DNA from: Blumeriella jaapii
Lineage: Eukaryota; Ascomycota; Leotiomycetes; Helotiales; Drepanopezizaceae
Direction: 5' to 3'
Assembly (NCBI GenBank): GCA_009599575.1
Contig: VWND01000009.1
Span: 930,001 to 994,000, forward strand
DNA: 64,000 nucleotides
Shown: piece by piece, positions 22,092-33,271 of the stretch
Layout: every line of letters starts with the position of its first letter
Numbering within the stretch: position 1 is the first letter of the stretch
Notes under the pieces: model-generated
Seen by the model: the letters and a program-made list of their open reading frames with translations, nothing else
Databases searched by the model: none
Told to the model about the DNA's origin: nothing
Translations under genes and position numbers: made by a program

Positions 22092-24545
22092 ATGTCGTTC
22101 AAGCATCCCCGCCGAACTACAAAGACCACATCGTCTGCTCTGACTCCTCCATCCCCCCCGAGTGCCGCAGGCCGTCCCGACGTCAACACCAACATGTCCC
22201 TCCGCAAAGGCGCGACCTTCCACTCTCCGCCTGCCAGCCCCGAGTGTGAACTCCCACATCACTTCAGAGCCCCCTCGCTCCCTCGCCGCTCGCAATCCAC
22301 CCTCGACGATGTGGTCGACGCGCACAAGCGTCGCGTCGCGATAGCTCTGGGAGACATTGACCGCGGACTCTCGGCCGTGGCGGATCCCACCACCGCAAGA
22401 CAATCGTTCCCCGACGAGGCCAATCCCGTCCCTCTGGGATTCCTCAATCACACCGTCGCTACGCCGGCTTCCAGATCATACGGTCCCACCATGGCAGGAG
22501 TGATGGACCGGGAGCCGGCCGCGAGCCGACGCTCCTCTCGCGGGCGCCATGCACGTCGCCCATCGAGATGCTCAGACAGCGGGCTGGGATCCTCGATCCT
22601 CTCCCAGTTCGGAAAGATGGCGACCGCCACGCAAGCAACGAGTGTGGAAGAGCAGGTCACGGCGTCGGCTATAACTAGGTCGGCGGCTGCGGATTCCTCC
22701 ACGATCCAGCGACTTCCCAGACTCAGTGGGCGTGCGAGCAACCGCATCAACGAGCATATTCTGCGACCGCTCCTGGCCCAAACGTCCTTGAAGGACTTCC
22801 ACCCCATTGTCAGGGACTGCCCCAGAAGGATCCACGAGAAGGAGATCGTCTGTCTCCGCGATTTGGAGAAGACCCTGATCTTCATGGCACCCGTAAGTGA
22901 AACCCACGATGATGTTGTACGGGGAGTTGCTCACTGGTTTTCGCGTGTGAAGGAGAGAACCAAGACTGTCGCCTTGTATCTCGACTTCTGCCTCACGTCG
23001 ATCCGGTGCATCCAAGCAACTGTGGATCACCTCAGCGACCGCGAACAAGTCCGTCCCAGTGACCGCCCGTATACTAACGGATACTTTGTCGATCTCGTCG
23101 ACCAGATCAAGCAATACGCCCAGCAGGTCCAGGCCGCCCGGGAACGCGAGGAAAAGGGCGAGCAGATTGGAGAGATGGATCCCGAATCGTACGTTCCTCG
23201 TCGTCGCGGCGCCCGGACACTCGCTGACCCATCTAGAACCGACGAGGTCTTGCTCCACGGAGGTCTCACCAAGAACGGCCGCCCCGCGGAGCTCGTGCGG
23301 GTGAAGAAGAACGGAAAGGCCATCTCCATCGCCACGGGCCTCCCCGTCGACATTGAGGAAGACGGCAAAGACATGCGCTTCAAACGCTCCTTGAGTGAGG
23401 AGGCCGAGGAGGACGAGTCCGTCTTGCGCTCCATGGCTCGCCGCAAGAGATCGGCGTCGGCTGCGGACCTCGCCCCCAAACGCTGTCGTGAACCCGGATG
23501 CGACAAGGAATTCAAGCGTCCGTGCGATCTCACCAAGCACGAAAAGACCCACTCTCGTCCTTGGAAGTGCCCGGTAGAGTCCTGCAAGTATCACGAGTAT
23601 GGCTGGCCCACCGAGAAGGAGATGGATCGGCATCACAACGACAAGCACTCTTCTGCCCCCCCTCTCTACGAGTGCCACTTCAAACCGTGCCCGTACCGCT
23701 CCAAGCGTGAATCCAACTGCAAGCAGCACATGGAGAAAGCTCACGGCTGGACCTACGTACGATCCAAGAACAATGGCAAGAACCGTGACAAGGCGTCCGT
23801 GACCAACCATGGCCTACCCACTCCTGCCCTGACCGGTATGCACACACCCAGCAGCGATGGAATCAACGTCGCTACGCCTGAGGAGGACGTGACTGGCTAT
23901 GAAGGCTCGGCCTGGGGGGTGAGTGAGCATCCTGGTCTCGACTTTCCCATCTACCCATCCGACGAAGACGTGTTCGCTCCAGGCCCCTCTCTCACCCTCG
24001 AGTACTCCCCTCTCTCCGTCAACGCCTCTTCCGACCAATCGCCGTTCATGGGTACCGATCAGTTCGCAGGCCACTTTGATCCCTTTTCCAACAGTGGCGA
24101 AAATGGCGACTTTGACCTGTTTGAGAATGAAGATCTGTACTCGGCGAACGTCCAACTGCCCACCCCCTCCCACGATGTCTACAACGACTTCAACATGGGT
24201 TTTGAAACGTCGGGCATGACCTTCGGGGGGCACATCTCCCCCGTTGGACAGGGTAACACCATGCTCTACACACCCACCTCTCTTCAAGATCTCGATGAAG
24301 GTTTTGAGGATTTGATGCCTGGTTGCCTCGATGACTTTCAACTGTTCCCCGGCTCCACTGGCACGATTTCCAGCACCGCGCCTAGTGCACTGTTTGGGGA
24401 ACTTTCAACCCCGATGAATAACTTTGCTGCTGCCTCAGCCCAGCAGCTGCTCGACTTTTACGCTGCCAGCACAGCTACCGCGGGTCACGATATGACCGGT
24501 ATGGATTGGACCGTGGATGACCAGTTTGGCTACCAGGCTCAGTAG
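22092..24545 (+). CDS. C2H2 zinc-finger transcription factor
   Basis: The frame is open over its full length, but two segments look like introns whose lengths are multiples of three and that lack stops: 22893-22952 (60 nt) and 23189-23236 (48 nt). Removing them joins MAP to ERTKTVALYLDFC and ES to TDEVLLHGG, giving 781 residues. The N-terminal third is Ser/Pro/Arg-rich. A conserved helical block follows (LDFCLTSIRCIQATVDHLSD, YTNGYFVDLVDQIKQYAQQ), then GGLTKNGRPAELVRVKKNGK. Three C2H2 fingers lie at about residues 428-515 (CREPGCDKEFKRPCDLTKH, WKCPVESCKYHEYGWPTE, YECHFKPCPYRSKRESNCKQH). The C-terminus is acidic and aromatic, like an activation domain. A nuclear DNA-binding regulator is secure; its targets are unknown. 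An alternative start lies at 22195. Confidence 0.85.
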   Translation: MSFKHPRRTTKTTSSALTPPSPPSAAGRPDVNTNMSLRKGATFHSPPASPECELPHHFRAPSLPRRSQSTLDDVVDAHKRRVAIALGDIDRGLSAVADPTTARQSFPDEANPVPLGFLNHTVATPASRSYGPTMAGVMDREPAASRRSSRGRHARRPSRCSDSGLGSSILSQFGKMATATQATSVEEQVTASAITRSAAADSSTIQRLPRLSGRASNRINEHILRPLLAQTSLKDFHPIVRDCPRRIHEKEIVCLRDLEKTLIFMAPVSETHDDVVRGVAHWFSRVKERTKTVALYLDFCLTSIRCIQATVDHLSDREQVRPSDRPYTNGYFVDLVDQIKQYAQQVQAAREREEKGEQIGEMDPESYVPRRRGARTLADPSRTDEVLLHGGLTKNGRPAELVRVKKNGKAISIATGLPVDIEEDGKDMRFKRSLSEEAEEDESVLRSMARRKRSASAADLAPKRCREPGCDKEFKRPCDLTKHEKTHSRPWKCPVESCKYHEYGWPTEKEMDRHHNDKHSSAPPLYECHFKPCPYRSKRESNCKQHMEKAHGWTYVRSKNNGKNRDKASVTNHGLPTPALTGMHTPSSDGINVATPEEDVTGYEGSAWGVSEHPGLDFPIYPSDEDVFAPGPSLTLEYSPLSVNASSDQSPFMGTDQFAGHFDPFSNSGENGDFDLFENEDLYSANVQLPTPSHDVYNDFNMGFETSGMTFGGHISPVGQGNTMLYTPTSLQDLDEGFEDLMPGCLDDFQLFPGSTGTISSTAPSALFGELSTPMNNFAAASAQQLLDFYAASTATAGHDMTGMDWTVDDQFGYQAQ

Positions 24546-25285
24546 GGACTGGTGGAAGCTGACCCGTCAGGCGTGGAAGACCTCGTGAAACGGAATGTAC
24601 TAGCACGGCGTTTTTTCCCCTTCTCTTCTTTCCTTTTCTTTTGCGTCTTCACAGGAATGGAGCACAGAACATGATTATAATACAGATGGGCAGGGATCTC
24701 GACGGGGTTAGATGGCATTTCTTCTTGGCTTGCCGACTCCGGGGATGTGGGGCACCAGGTTTCTGTATTCTTGGTTGCATTTGCCTGGAAAGGTAGGGAT
24801 GGAGATGGGAGTGATCGGCGATGGATTTAGCCGATCATGATATCTATGGGTTATGACAGGAATGCAAACACCTCACAACTCGCAGTTTTTGCTATTGCCC
24901 AGTGAGTGAGGTGACGAAACGTATTGATCCACCATCCGAGATGTCAGGGTCATTCAACTTCATTCAACTCGAGAAGAGATTTGTGCTCTTTTCCTGCGTT
25001 CTGTACTGATCTCCTGCTGGAATCGACACAGTCGCGTGTGTGCACGTGATTTCCTTCCTGCCCCGAACCAGCTCGACATCGGCCCAGCCGACTCTTCCGC
25101 TCTGGCTGCCTTCTATCCTCTTCGGCTCGGTGGGAAGCCATCGACCATGGGCGAAAGCGAAAGCGGAGAAAAGTGGTATGCATTAACTCTACGAGATCAG
25201 ATACATCTTACATAAGCAGTCGCGAAGCGCGCTTCAAAGCCGACTCCCAGTTTTGACCCCAACCCATAACAACGCACATCCCTCT
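24546..25285. other. Convergent 3' spacer, no gene seen
   Basis: Between the 3' ends of the C2H2 factor and PMT4. No motif-bearing frame or repeat was seen. Confidence 0.5.
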
Positions 25286-27675
25286 CTACTTTGCAAAGTG
25301 CAAATCAAAGCCCAGCCACTTCCTGGCGTTCACTTGCGCTGCGTCGAGGCCTGGGTACCCATACGTGAGAGGCAGGAACCAGTACCAGCTTCCAACAACG
25401 AGCGTAAGAATGACGCCGACCGCTGCCCAGGACACCACGAGGTTCTGGCCGGCAACCTTCTCGCGCGCGGGGATGTGCTTCTTGGCTGATTCCTTCTTGG
25501 CTGAGGCCGTATCGAGGACCGGCTCTCCACTACAGACGAATTCGAGAAGGGCTCCTGTCACCAAGGCCGAGGCCAGATGTGCGGGCAGGTAGTGGTGGAG
25601 GAAAAGTTGCCGACCCATGACATAGAAGGGAAGATAGTGTGTAGCCCAGGCAATGAAGAAAAATCCGGTTGAGTTGTAGAGACGAGATCGAGTACCTGTA
25701 CACGTTAATTGAGAAATCAACCGGTGATCATGACTCACGTAGATCCAACGCATCCACACCACGGCGAAGAGACAGCTGGTCAGCGGCAATGATACCGACG
25801 TACACAGCCAGGAGACTGCTCGCTATCCACCAACCAAGGGGGTTTCCAATGAAGTAGATTTGCTGACGGGAATCATTGTGTGTCCAGAAGCTAACACCAC
25901 GCAACAAGAAGGGCCAGATGAAAGGCTCGCTGGCGTAGGGATGGCTACCGGTCAAGGCGTTGTTGTGGTAGAACATGGCTCTCTGCAACTCGAACCATTT
26001 CCTGAAGAACGAAAGGCTCTTGACCTTCCGCTCTTCCTTGACCAATCGCGGGTCGCCGGCGGCGATGGAAGGGATCGAGTCAACATACCAGATGTTGGAG
26101 CTCTGAGCCAGGTTCTTGTTGCCGTTGATCTCTTGTTGCTTGTAAGCCCAGTCTGGGAGCGGGGTGTTGTGAGTCCACATGGCAACCTTGCTCGGGTGGT
26201 GAATGAGCTTGAATAGTCCAGAGAGGCTCTTGAGCTCCTGGAGGGTTTTCCCACTCTCAATGCGGATTTCAAAAATAGTGTCGTTGTAGCGCTCGCCTAG
26301 AGCATCCTCCATGGAGACCGTGGTGAACTCCTGATTTGTTGGGTAGTATGGGGAAGCAACATCGTGAGATAGAAGCATGGTGTTGGTAACCACATGTCTA
26401 AGTCTGACACGGTCGTTGTTTCTCACGACCCTTCCAAGCTCCTCGTTGTTGTGAAGAGGGAGAATTTCCCAGTGGTTGTTGGCATCGGAGAATGGGTAGC
26501 CGGTGACTTGCTGACCTTGACTCGAAACTCGGCCATCCTCGTATCTGAGAGGATACTTGTCCGGGTGACTGTGGAGGAAGCTGTGGGTCTCCTTGTGCTT
26601 GATCTGAATGTGATCCATGTAGTTGACGGTGACCGCTTGGGAAGACATGAGGTTTTCGCTGAGAGTCTCTTGAAACTCGGGCGACATGAAATCGTCACCT
26701 GGACCAGATCGAGTCAGAATCGCGAAATGGACCTGGAACCAGAAGAGGTAGAAGAAGAATGGCACGACGATAAGAGCAAATGCTCGGGCAACGAAATGTT
26801 TCCCGAATTCTGGCAGGCTGAGAGCTCCTTGGCGGCGGTTGGCGTTCAGCAAATCCCAGAGGTCAATTGCCACTGCGGCGCCAATGGTCACGAACGAAAA
26901 GGTTCCCACGTATTTGATCGACATGATGCAGCTGAGAGAAAATCCGGTCAGAAGCAGCCACTTCCACCACTTGCGCCCGAACGGTTCATGTCGGAGCTTG
27001 TAAAACTTGACGTAGCACAGAAGACTGCACGCCATGGCGAAGATGAGTCCCGCATCCAGAAGGATAAGTCGAGTTTGTCCAATGTGTGCATTGTCAAAGA
27101 GGACTAGGCAGGCAGAGAGGATGCAAGCTGGCAGGGTGTAGCCGGATTCCCACATGATGGCGAAAACCACCGGGACCGTCAGAGCCCCAAGGAGAGCTGG
27201 CATAGCACGGTAAGCCACGTATGGGACCTTGTTGTCGACATAGGAATCGCCAATGTTCTCGAAATGGAAGTGTCCATCGTAGCCCACGAACCAGCCCATC
27301 AAGGCGAACAAAAGCTTTCCTAGGGGAGGGTGGACATCGAAGAAATAGGTTCGCTCGAGGTAGTACGAGGCGAACTGTGGTTGTTAGAAGATAGACCAAC
27401 GTTGGGTTGCGGAGCCGAACCTTGCCAAAATGCACCTCATCAAAGACGACCTCGTTCGGATGGCTGATGCCCCAGAATCTCGTCACGAACGCCAGTACCG
27501 TGATAATTGCAATCGCCATTCTGTAGTCCCACTCGGCCCGGGGTCGCTTCTTTGCCAGCTTGGCCTTGATCAAGGAGTCGAGATCGGAGTCTGCGATGCC
27601 AATCGAGACGGCATCTTTTGCTTTCGGCGTCACAGAAACATCTTTGCGCTTCCGCACCGAGCCTTGGCCCGTCAT
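25286..27675 (-). CDS. PMT4: Dolichyl-phosphate-mannose protein O-mannosyltransferase, PMT4 type
   Basis: Minus-strand exons 27421-27675, 25739-27374 and 25286-25695 give 766 residues. It transfers the first mannose from dolichyl-phosphate mannose to Ser/Thr of secretory and membrane proteins in the ER membrane. Visible features are VVFDEVHFGK joined across intron 1 to [20 protein letters not shown], which is the first lumenal loop with the conserved Asp-Glu pair. Then come VGYDGHFHFENIGDSYVDN, multiple hydrophobic helices, and three MIR-type segments between about residues 320 and 520 (THSFLHSHPDKYPLRY, RLRHVVTNTMLLSHD). The C-terminal helices include THYLPFYVMGRQLFLHHYLP. FENIGDSY and the FASYYLE loop fit PMT4 rather than PMT1 or PMT2. 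All expected parts are present. Its paralogue PMT2 lies about 5.6 kb away. Confidence 0.9.
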
Positions 27676-27785
27676 GGCGAGGAAAGCCGATTAAATCAAG
27701 TTGAGAAGCTGTTTGGCCAGAGAAGTTGTCAGAGGGAGTTCTCGACAGGAGCTTTTGGGAGCTTGGTCCGAGTCAAGGGCGCTAC

Positions 27786-28132
27786 TTACAGAAGCAGTAG
27801 TCCTTGGGTGAAGCCCATGCAATGAAGAAACGGGCATTGACCAAGCCGGTCAAGAGGCAGATGGTGGTGGTCGTGGTCGTGGTGGTCGTGGTCGTGATCG
27901 CTGCCGTCGACAAAAATGTTGTGCGTGTCGGGAGTCACAAACTTTTGGAAGCCAAAGGTGGTCCTGGAGTGACCGTGGAGTTGGTGCCACGAAAACAAGT
28001 CGAGTAAATCGTGTCCTTCTTCCGCCGTTGTGGTATAGCGCAGGCGTGATGCAGGGGGGGCAGGGGTCGACGACTCTGTAGCACCGTACAGGAATGCACC
28101 GTACACAGAGACAGCACCCGCGGGATCTATAG
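27786..28132 (-). CDS. Possible exon of an unrecognised His/Asp-rich protein
   Basis: On the minus strand a good acceptor with branch site (CTGACTTCTATAG, ending about 28133) precedes an open frame with coding-like codon choice. It encodes PAGAVSVYGAFLYGATESS, then EEGHDLLDLFSWHQLHGHSR, HNIFVDGS and a run of alternating Asp/His residues, and stops 111 bp upstream of the PMT4 ATG. I could not find a first exon with an ATG. The Asp/His run comes from a GACCAC repeat. It could be a real small gene, or a long leader of PMT4. No family is recognised. Confidence 0.3.
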
Positions 28133-28335
28133 AAGTCAGACGAACAGGGAGCGGTTGATGCTATCAAGCAAGGCAGAAAAGTCCTGGATACTGTTGATCC
28201 TCTGCAAACTCAAATCCCAATGCTTAATCCGTGTCACGTCGAGGTGGACGACCGTCACGTGACCTGACCATTGCCCACGGGAATGGGTGACGAGTCTCTT
28301 CACTACAGCATCTTCGAATATGCCCAGTGCTTGTC

Positions 28336-28941
28336 ATGGCAACACTCAGAAGAGCTCTCCCATGCCTCCCTAGGACGGTGATCCATCTCTCAAATACACC
28401 CATGCAATTCAGGAGGCATCTCGCAGCCTCACCGCGATCCAGGGCCGAGATGATTCCAATACTCACCGAGAATGCCATGGCTCGTGAGTCGGTCTTGAAC
28501 CCCCCCCCTTCTTCCCCCCCCCCCCCATGCAACACTTGATTAACATTGCATCCAGCTGTCGGTCCATATGTAAGGCTGCATCTCGTGTTGCTGTCCCAGC
28601 TCTTTTCTCACATCTTGCAGTCCCAAGCAATCAAGACCTCCCACGCAATCTACTGTTCGGGCCAGCTTCCCGCTGATGCGCAAGGCAACATCGTGGAGGG
28701 TACCATGGGCCAACGCACCGCCGCCGTGTTGAAGGCGCTCTCGGCCGTCCTGCGAGAGGCGGGCTCGTCCCTGGACAAGATCGTCAAGGCACAGATCTTC
28801 TTGACGGACATGAGCGACTTTGCAGAGATGAACGCTGAGTATGAGAAGTGGATCAAGCACAAGCCGGCCAGGAGCTGCGTCGCGGTGCATCAGTTGCCAA
28901 AGGGTGTGAACATTGAGATTGAGTGTGTGGCATTGCCTTGA
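28336..28941 (+). CDS. RidA/YjgF-family reactive imine deaminase, mitochondrial form
   Basis: Exons 28336-28483, 28556-28569 (only 14 nt) and 28621-28941 give 160 residues. The first exon encodes an Arg-rich mitochondrial-type presequence (MATLRRALPCLPRTVIHLS). The tiny second exon supplies the start of the family motif, which reads NAMAPVGPYSQAIK once joined. The rest is the classic chorismate-mutase-like RidA fold: IYCSGQLPADAQG, GSSLDKIVKAQIFLTDM, ARSCVAVHQLP and IEIECVALP, including the conserved Arg of the active site. RidA enzymes hydrolyse 2-aminoacrylate and related enamines released by PLP enzymes. In yeast the mitochondrial form Mmf1 affects isoleucine synthesis and mtDNA upkeep. 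The first intron holds a poly-C tract at about 28498-28527. Confidence 0.9.
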
Positions 28942-29535
28942 CTAGGCCTAGATTAGGAGTCTTACAGTACCACGTCGCGTTCGTGGCCATCCGTTCTGCT
29001 TTGATATCATACGAACCGTGGCCATGGCAGAAGCAGATTATCCAGCGTCTACATCAGCACGAGCCCGTACGGCTTGGGAGGGAGAATCGTTCTTTGCTGG
29101 TTGGAAGACCTCAGGGAGATGAAATCATGTTGGTTGAAGGTGATGGTTCACATCTGCCCCATTCGAAACCATATCTGACCTGCCATATATTACAATAAAG
29201 CATTAGACGCAAACCGACCAATGCCACCGTCCAACGCCAAGTACCCATCCTGCGCCACATTTTTTCAGAGAACCCCCTGGGGAATTTCCAGCCCGTTCAT
29301 AACCCATGTTTGCTCGTTTTCTCGCTCCCAATGTGCGCCGAATATCAACAATGAAGGGGAAGATGAAACGCCATCAACGCTTGACTCCATCCCAGATCCG
29401 CTCGGTGATGCAAACGTGTCGTAATCATGGCAAAGGTATGCTGTTATGAAAATGGTGTGTTCGTGCGATTTCGTAAGAAAAACGAGGTCATTGACTTGGT
29501 GGGTATCACCAGTCAGAATTGCTGCCATCATCCCT
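28942..29535. other. Convergent 3' spacer, no gene seen
   Basis: Between the ends of the RidA and RING genes. An AATAAA-like ACAATAAAG occurs near 29190 and may serve as poly(A) signal for the RidA gene. Confidence 0.45.
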
Positions 29536-31169
29536 TCAAGAGGCGGTGGTGTCATTCTGGACTCTGGTCCGGACGCGGAAAGTGTCCCTCAGTCTTCCAG
29601 TAAGCCTTGCGCGCCGGCTAGGCTCATTCGCATCCCCGGTCGACTCTTCTGCGCGCTGTGTCTCCTGTCGGAGTTGACGGAGGGCTGCAATTCTCTCGTG
29701 GGCGGGTGCGTGGCGAAGGCGACTAATATCGAGGATACGAGGCACTCGATGACGATGGTGAGCACTGCCTTCGCTAAATGGCTGTCCGTCGTTGGCTTCG
29801 CCGAGAGGAAGAGGTGGAGGAAGCTCGCCATTACCCGCGGCGACGCCTTCGGCCGAAAAAGCGGGACGAAGATCGTGTCGACTGCCATGTGTCAGTAAAC
29901 CTCAAAAGAAAATGGGTGAATCTACGAACCACAACGGGCACGTTCCCGAGACGTTCAGCAACCACGGATCGATACATGCAGGATGGTACTTGTGGTTGCA
30001 AGGCAGCACCCGGACATCATCACCAGTAGTGAAGTCCTCGGTACAGATTGAGCATCCCAGATCGCCTTCGTTCGGCGTAGCGTCATCTCCACTCTCGACG
30101 GACCCAGCCTCTGCTGCTCCTTCCCTAGATCCGACCGTAGCCTCGGAAGATGGTGTATGGCCCCCCTCCCTCTCCTGCGCAATGTGTGTCGCAGCGGTCG
30201 TGGTACCAGCAGCAGAATCACGGGTATGTGCTTGCCCATCTTCAAGCTCGATATTGCCGGGCTTGACTGGCTCCTTGTCTCCGAATTTGACTAGAGGAAG
30301 GGTCTCCAAGATGGCTCTGCTGAGGCCCCTCGCCCGACTTTGCGCAGGTCTACCGCCCGACGTTCCAGTCCGCGGTCCATATCTCTCGGGGTGTCGGTGG
30401 GCACGTACCGCACCGGTAGCAATGATGACCAGGAACAATAGAGTGATGACACCTGTAACGCTGTAGAGAATGCTCATCGCCGCAGCAGTGGTCGGAGCTG
30501 GATTTCCAGGAGGGTTAGTTCCGGACTGATATGATCCGGTTGATGACCCATTGTTGATGCCAATGCGAGCGCCAACCGAACCTGATCCTTGAGTCGCGAA
30601 CATGCGCGCAACGCTCAAGACGTATTTCGAGTCCTCCCGCGCGATCATGGTATAGAATGTCTGATAGGGGTACGTGCCATTCAGGTTGCAATTTAGCGAC
30701 GTTAGACTGTAAAGCACAATGGCCATGGGCCGCCTGTCAGCGGCGGTGCCCACCACTTGGGAAGGATCGATGTTCGAGCCATCCGGATCACAGCTGATGA
30801 AGGCGATCGCGCTGGCCGTGAGGTTGTTCGCAGATGTGGAGTCGACGGGTGTCAGGGAGCCATTCCATGCTTGAGCCTGTAAGACTGTCAGATATCTGCC
30901 CATGTTGCTCTCGTTGCAGGAATACGCACAGCGACTGCCGTGTGGCTCATCCCTAATCCCACGCTCTCCGTGAGCGGAGCGATGGTGAAGAACCTCTGAT
31001 CAAACATAACCCCTCCACTCAGCTGCAGGTTCGTCGTGCTCTGTGCATTGGAGATTGTAACGTTCGAAGGCTGTACCGACTGGGCGCAAGCAAACAGGTG
31101 AGAGCCCGTAAACAGGGCCAGCGATAACAAGAGCGTTGCCATGCCTCGGGGAACGATCGACATTGCCAT
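29536..31169 (-). CDS. Single-pass membrane RING-H2 E3 ubiquitin ligase
   Basis: Minus-strand exons 30930-31169, 29930-30876 and 29536-29881 give 510 residues. An N-terminal signal peptide (MATLLLSLALFTGSHLFAC) is followed by a lumenal or extracellular domain of about 200 residues. One membrane helix (ILYSVTGVITLLFLVIIATG) and a basic/acidic cytosolic linker come next, then a RING-H2 finger (CSICTEDFTTGDDVRVLPC, NHKYHPACIDPWL). The last Cys pair, CPLC, is completed only after splicing at 29930/29881. A tail of about 110 Arg-rich residues follows. The plan matches PA-TM-RING ligases of the endomembrane system (GRAIL/RNF13-like), which ubiquitinate membrane cargo. I can see the plan but cannot verify the PA fold by eye. 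All eight zinc ligands are present. Confidence 0.85.
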
Positions 31170-33271
31170 GGTGTGTTTTGATGGAGAGGCGAGAGGCGAG
31201 AGGAGGGAAGGGAGTCAAGAAGAGGGGGAGGACAGGGAGGAAGAAGATCTTTGAGGAAGCAAAAGCAGCCGGTCCGGTCGTGCTCGTGTGTTGGATCCTG
31301 CGTCGTGGTTTGGTTTCGGTTTTCGGTTCTCGGTTTCGAAGCCCAGATTAGCAAGATCGCGAGGTGGCGCGGTGGACAGACAGGAAACAGTCGGCTCGTG
31401 AAACCTGGAGTTGGGAGTCTGGAACAAAAGAGCTAAGCCTTTCTTGGGCAAGCGCACGCTCGGCAATATCGGGGATAAGGGGGGCCACTGATGCTGCTCT
31501 GGGGAAAAGGCGGGGCACGGATGGAGAGAGGGAGAGAGGAAGAGAAGAGAAGGAACTGAAGGAGGAGAACACAGAGTCAAGTGAGCCGGTAGTCAAGTCA
31601 GCTCTGACTTGATTACGAGACCAACGACTGGGCTTCTTACTGCAATGAAGTCAATCGGGAAGAAAGTCAGCCATATGCAAGTTGGGCTGCAGAATGCAAA
31701 GTCTTTTATTTCCCAGGTTCCTTATCGATGACACACGTGACGTGATTATCAGCCGGGGGGAGGGGGTGGGGAGGCCGGGGTTGGATGGAGACGATGACGC
31801 ACTCCGAGCCACATCTCTTTCTTGACGCATTAAAGTTTCCCGTGACAATGCGACTCCGGGTATCAATTGCTCACGGCCTAAGGACCAACGGCAACGCCTT
31901 CACGAAGATTGCGGCGCGTCGAGGAGTCACGTGTGTGGCCGGTCGTGAACAGTCATGAACAGAAGGCCCCTAGATCAAACAGGAGAAGACGCTCTCTCAG
32001 ACCGACCACCTCAGACCGACCACCTCCGTGCCGACTGGCTCCGACTGGCTCCGAGCCCCCCAAGCTTCTCCAAGCTTCTCTTTATCTCAACCCTGTATAC
32101 CTGCGGAAGAAGTTCGGAATTCTAAACGTACTGGGGCAGGGTTGGGCAGCAAAGATACAGTACTGCACACAGTACTATGTAAACACTTGGTACCACTTGC
32201 TTCCACATGTGGCTTTGATGTCTGATCATATGGAAATAGGGCAGGTATGATATATATCGTGTCGAAGATGTGAGCCGCAGATGTGCTCGGAGTTGAAAGC
32301 AGGCTAAGTGCGGGTACTGTACGGTACAGTTTACCTGGAGAGAATGTGAGGAAATCAAATATGGGTACGTATCAAAAGATAAAAATAATGTGTTGTACTG
32401 CACTGTACCTGGAGGAGTTTGAGGAAGTGAATCCGAGACAGGAAAAAGAAATAGAAAGTCGTCACGGTCGCTGTCAAGTTCAGCGTAGCACTGTGTATTA
32501 CTGTACTATTTGCACAGCACGGTGCAGAAAGTGTCTGCACCCCCCATAGCAGTCAAGGTAGCCAGCCAATGGCACAGCCGAGGTAGACTTCACGCAGCCA
32601 AGATAGATTTACTAAGTTTGGTGCTATTTTACAATATTTAGCCGCTTTTTAAACACGTTTGATATGCTCCAAACCCTTCTGAATGCATTGGATTGAAACA
32701 TCCAATTAGCAGCGTGTACGATTGGTCGAAAATCTTTTTCGAACCTTGGCTGCTAAGGGGAATGCCAACACTTTTTGCACGCCACTGCACAGTATGAAGT
32801 GTCCTGATTCAGCTTAGCGAGCGAGCTGCAAGGGAGACTCGTGAGCATGCCTGGTGCCCGATTCTTGCACTGTCTGTACTGTAAGGGACCCCTTACCCCT
32901 TGATTAGGATACGCACCCTTCCAACCTCAACGCGACCCTTTTTTCCCTTCTCCAGCTTCAATCCACGCCCGGACTCCGGACTACGTACAGTTCCATCGCT
33001 GGCATCGAGTCGGTCTTGATTCTTGCTGCACGTTTCCGTGCAGACATGTTCCTTTCTGCCCACTAAAGAGTACAGCTTTTAATTTTCGACACTTGCTTTT
33101 TCTTGACATACATTTCTTGAAATTCGAGGCCGCGCCGTGCCTCCTGACCCCCCCCCCCCCAACCAACCCCGAATCCGCAGACGGGGACCGCACAGTCCGG
33201 TGTGTGTGCCATCGACTCAGTCGGCTCTTCGGATTCTTGCAAAGTCAACTGCGGCACAGGGAAATCTCGCG
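31170..33271. other. Divergent intergenic spacer with microduplications
   Basis: About 2.1 kb between the divergent RING gene and PMT2. No gene is supported. It contains three adjacent perfect tandem duplications (31996-32080), several GTACTGTAC/GTACAG strings (about 32158-32175 and 32318-32330), and pyrimidine-rich promoter-like sequence before PMT2 with a poly-C run at about 33150-33160. Confidence 0.6.
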
